Assembly (NCBI GenBank): GCA_963556195.1
Contig: CAUVYP010000244.1
Span: 3,782,001 to 3,846,000, forward strand
From: Sepiola atlantica
Taxonomy: Eukaryota > Mollusca > Cephalopoda > Sepiida > Sepiolidae
DNA: 64,000 nt
Direction: 5' to 3'
A program made the translations under genes and the position numbers. Positions within the stretch are counted from its first letter, which is position 1; the number at the start of each line of letters is the position of its first letter. Under the pieces are notes generated by a model. That model was not told the origin of the DNA. It did not search any database and was given only the letters and a program-made list of their open reading frames with translations. Shown in pieces: positions 63,791-64,000 of the stretch.

Positions 63791-64000
63791 ATGATACTAT
63801 CGGGGCCCGGGGAGTCACTCAGTGTACTATTCTGGCTGACTCGGCAATAAATATAACCCGAGGTCACGAGGATCGCATGCTTTCCGACTAGCTGTTCCGT
63901 CGATCGCTCCACCCTCATGATGTATGTAAGATCCGAAGAAGTTTGGTGTTCATGCAGATATGTCAGGAACGTTGTGTATATCAAAGAGGTGACGGCTCGT
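63791..64000. other. Unassigned flank
   Basis: About 210 bases of mixed composition with a GC-rich spot (GGGGCCCGGGG near 63802). The minus-strand open frame here has no recognisable motif. No feature is supported. Confidence 0.5.

Noticed and set aside
63787..63984. Minus-strand 65-codon frame at the right end
   Set aside because: No motif, and it abuts the mariner terminal repeat; nothing supports it as a gene.

Overview
This is eukaryotic, most likely invertebrate, heterochromatin-type DNA. About 58 kb of the 64 kb is one tandem satellite with a 26-bp monomer. It runs from base 1 (the array enters the window already in progress) to about 62498 and holds roughly 2,200 monomers. A mariner relic, a Ty3/Gypsy LTR retrotransposon and a possible fragment of a dispersed repeat at the right edge would fit an arthropod, perhaps an arachnid. 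That is an inference from the element families and not a sequence match.

Layout. (1) 1-35408: satellite, with monomer variants arranged in higher-order repeats of about 1.9-4.6 kb. (2) 35409-39751: a 4,343-bp Ty3/Gypsy-type retrotransposon on the minus strand, flanked by the target duplication GATCA and inserted inside a monomer. It has two 169-bp LTRs differing at one base, a gag frame with two zinc knuckles, and a pol frame (protease, reverse transcriptase, RNase H, integrase). Pol is joined to gag by a +1 frame change at a run of nine A. (3) 39752-62498: the satellite resumes in exact phase and includes near-identical tandem duplications of 2.08 kb and 2.29 kb. The last 2.2 kb is dominated by variant monomers that lack the GATC palindrome. 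(4) 62499-62750: AT-rich, featureless. (5) 62750-63250: sequence with a weak reading frame and a consensus splice-donor match on the other strand. (6) 63266-63790: a fold-back relic of mariner transposons, with opposed C-terminal transposase fragments around an antisense N-terminal fragment. (7) 63791-64000: unassigned.

The most unusual object is the 5' end of the retrotransposon. In place of a primer-binding site and leader, the 5' LTR is followed directly by an inverted copy of the element's own polypurine tract and U3, cut right after AATAAA. The copy reaches to within a few bases of the gag start. A genomic transcript would therefore carry about 155 nt at its 5' side complementary to its own 3' end. 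A paralogous satellite block about 20 kb away keeps the empty insertion site (55610-55614), so the insertion and the satellite amplification can be ordered relative to each other.

No host gene, tRNA, rRNA or CRISPR array is supported anywhere in the window.
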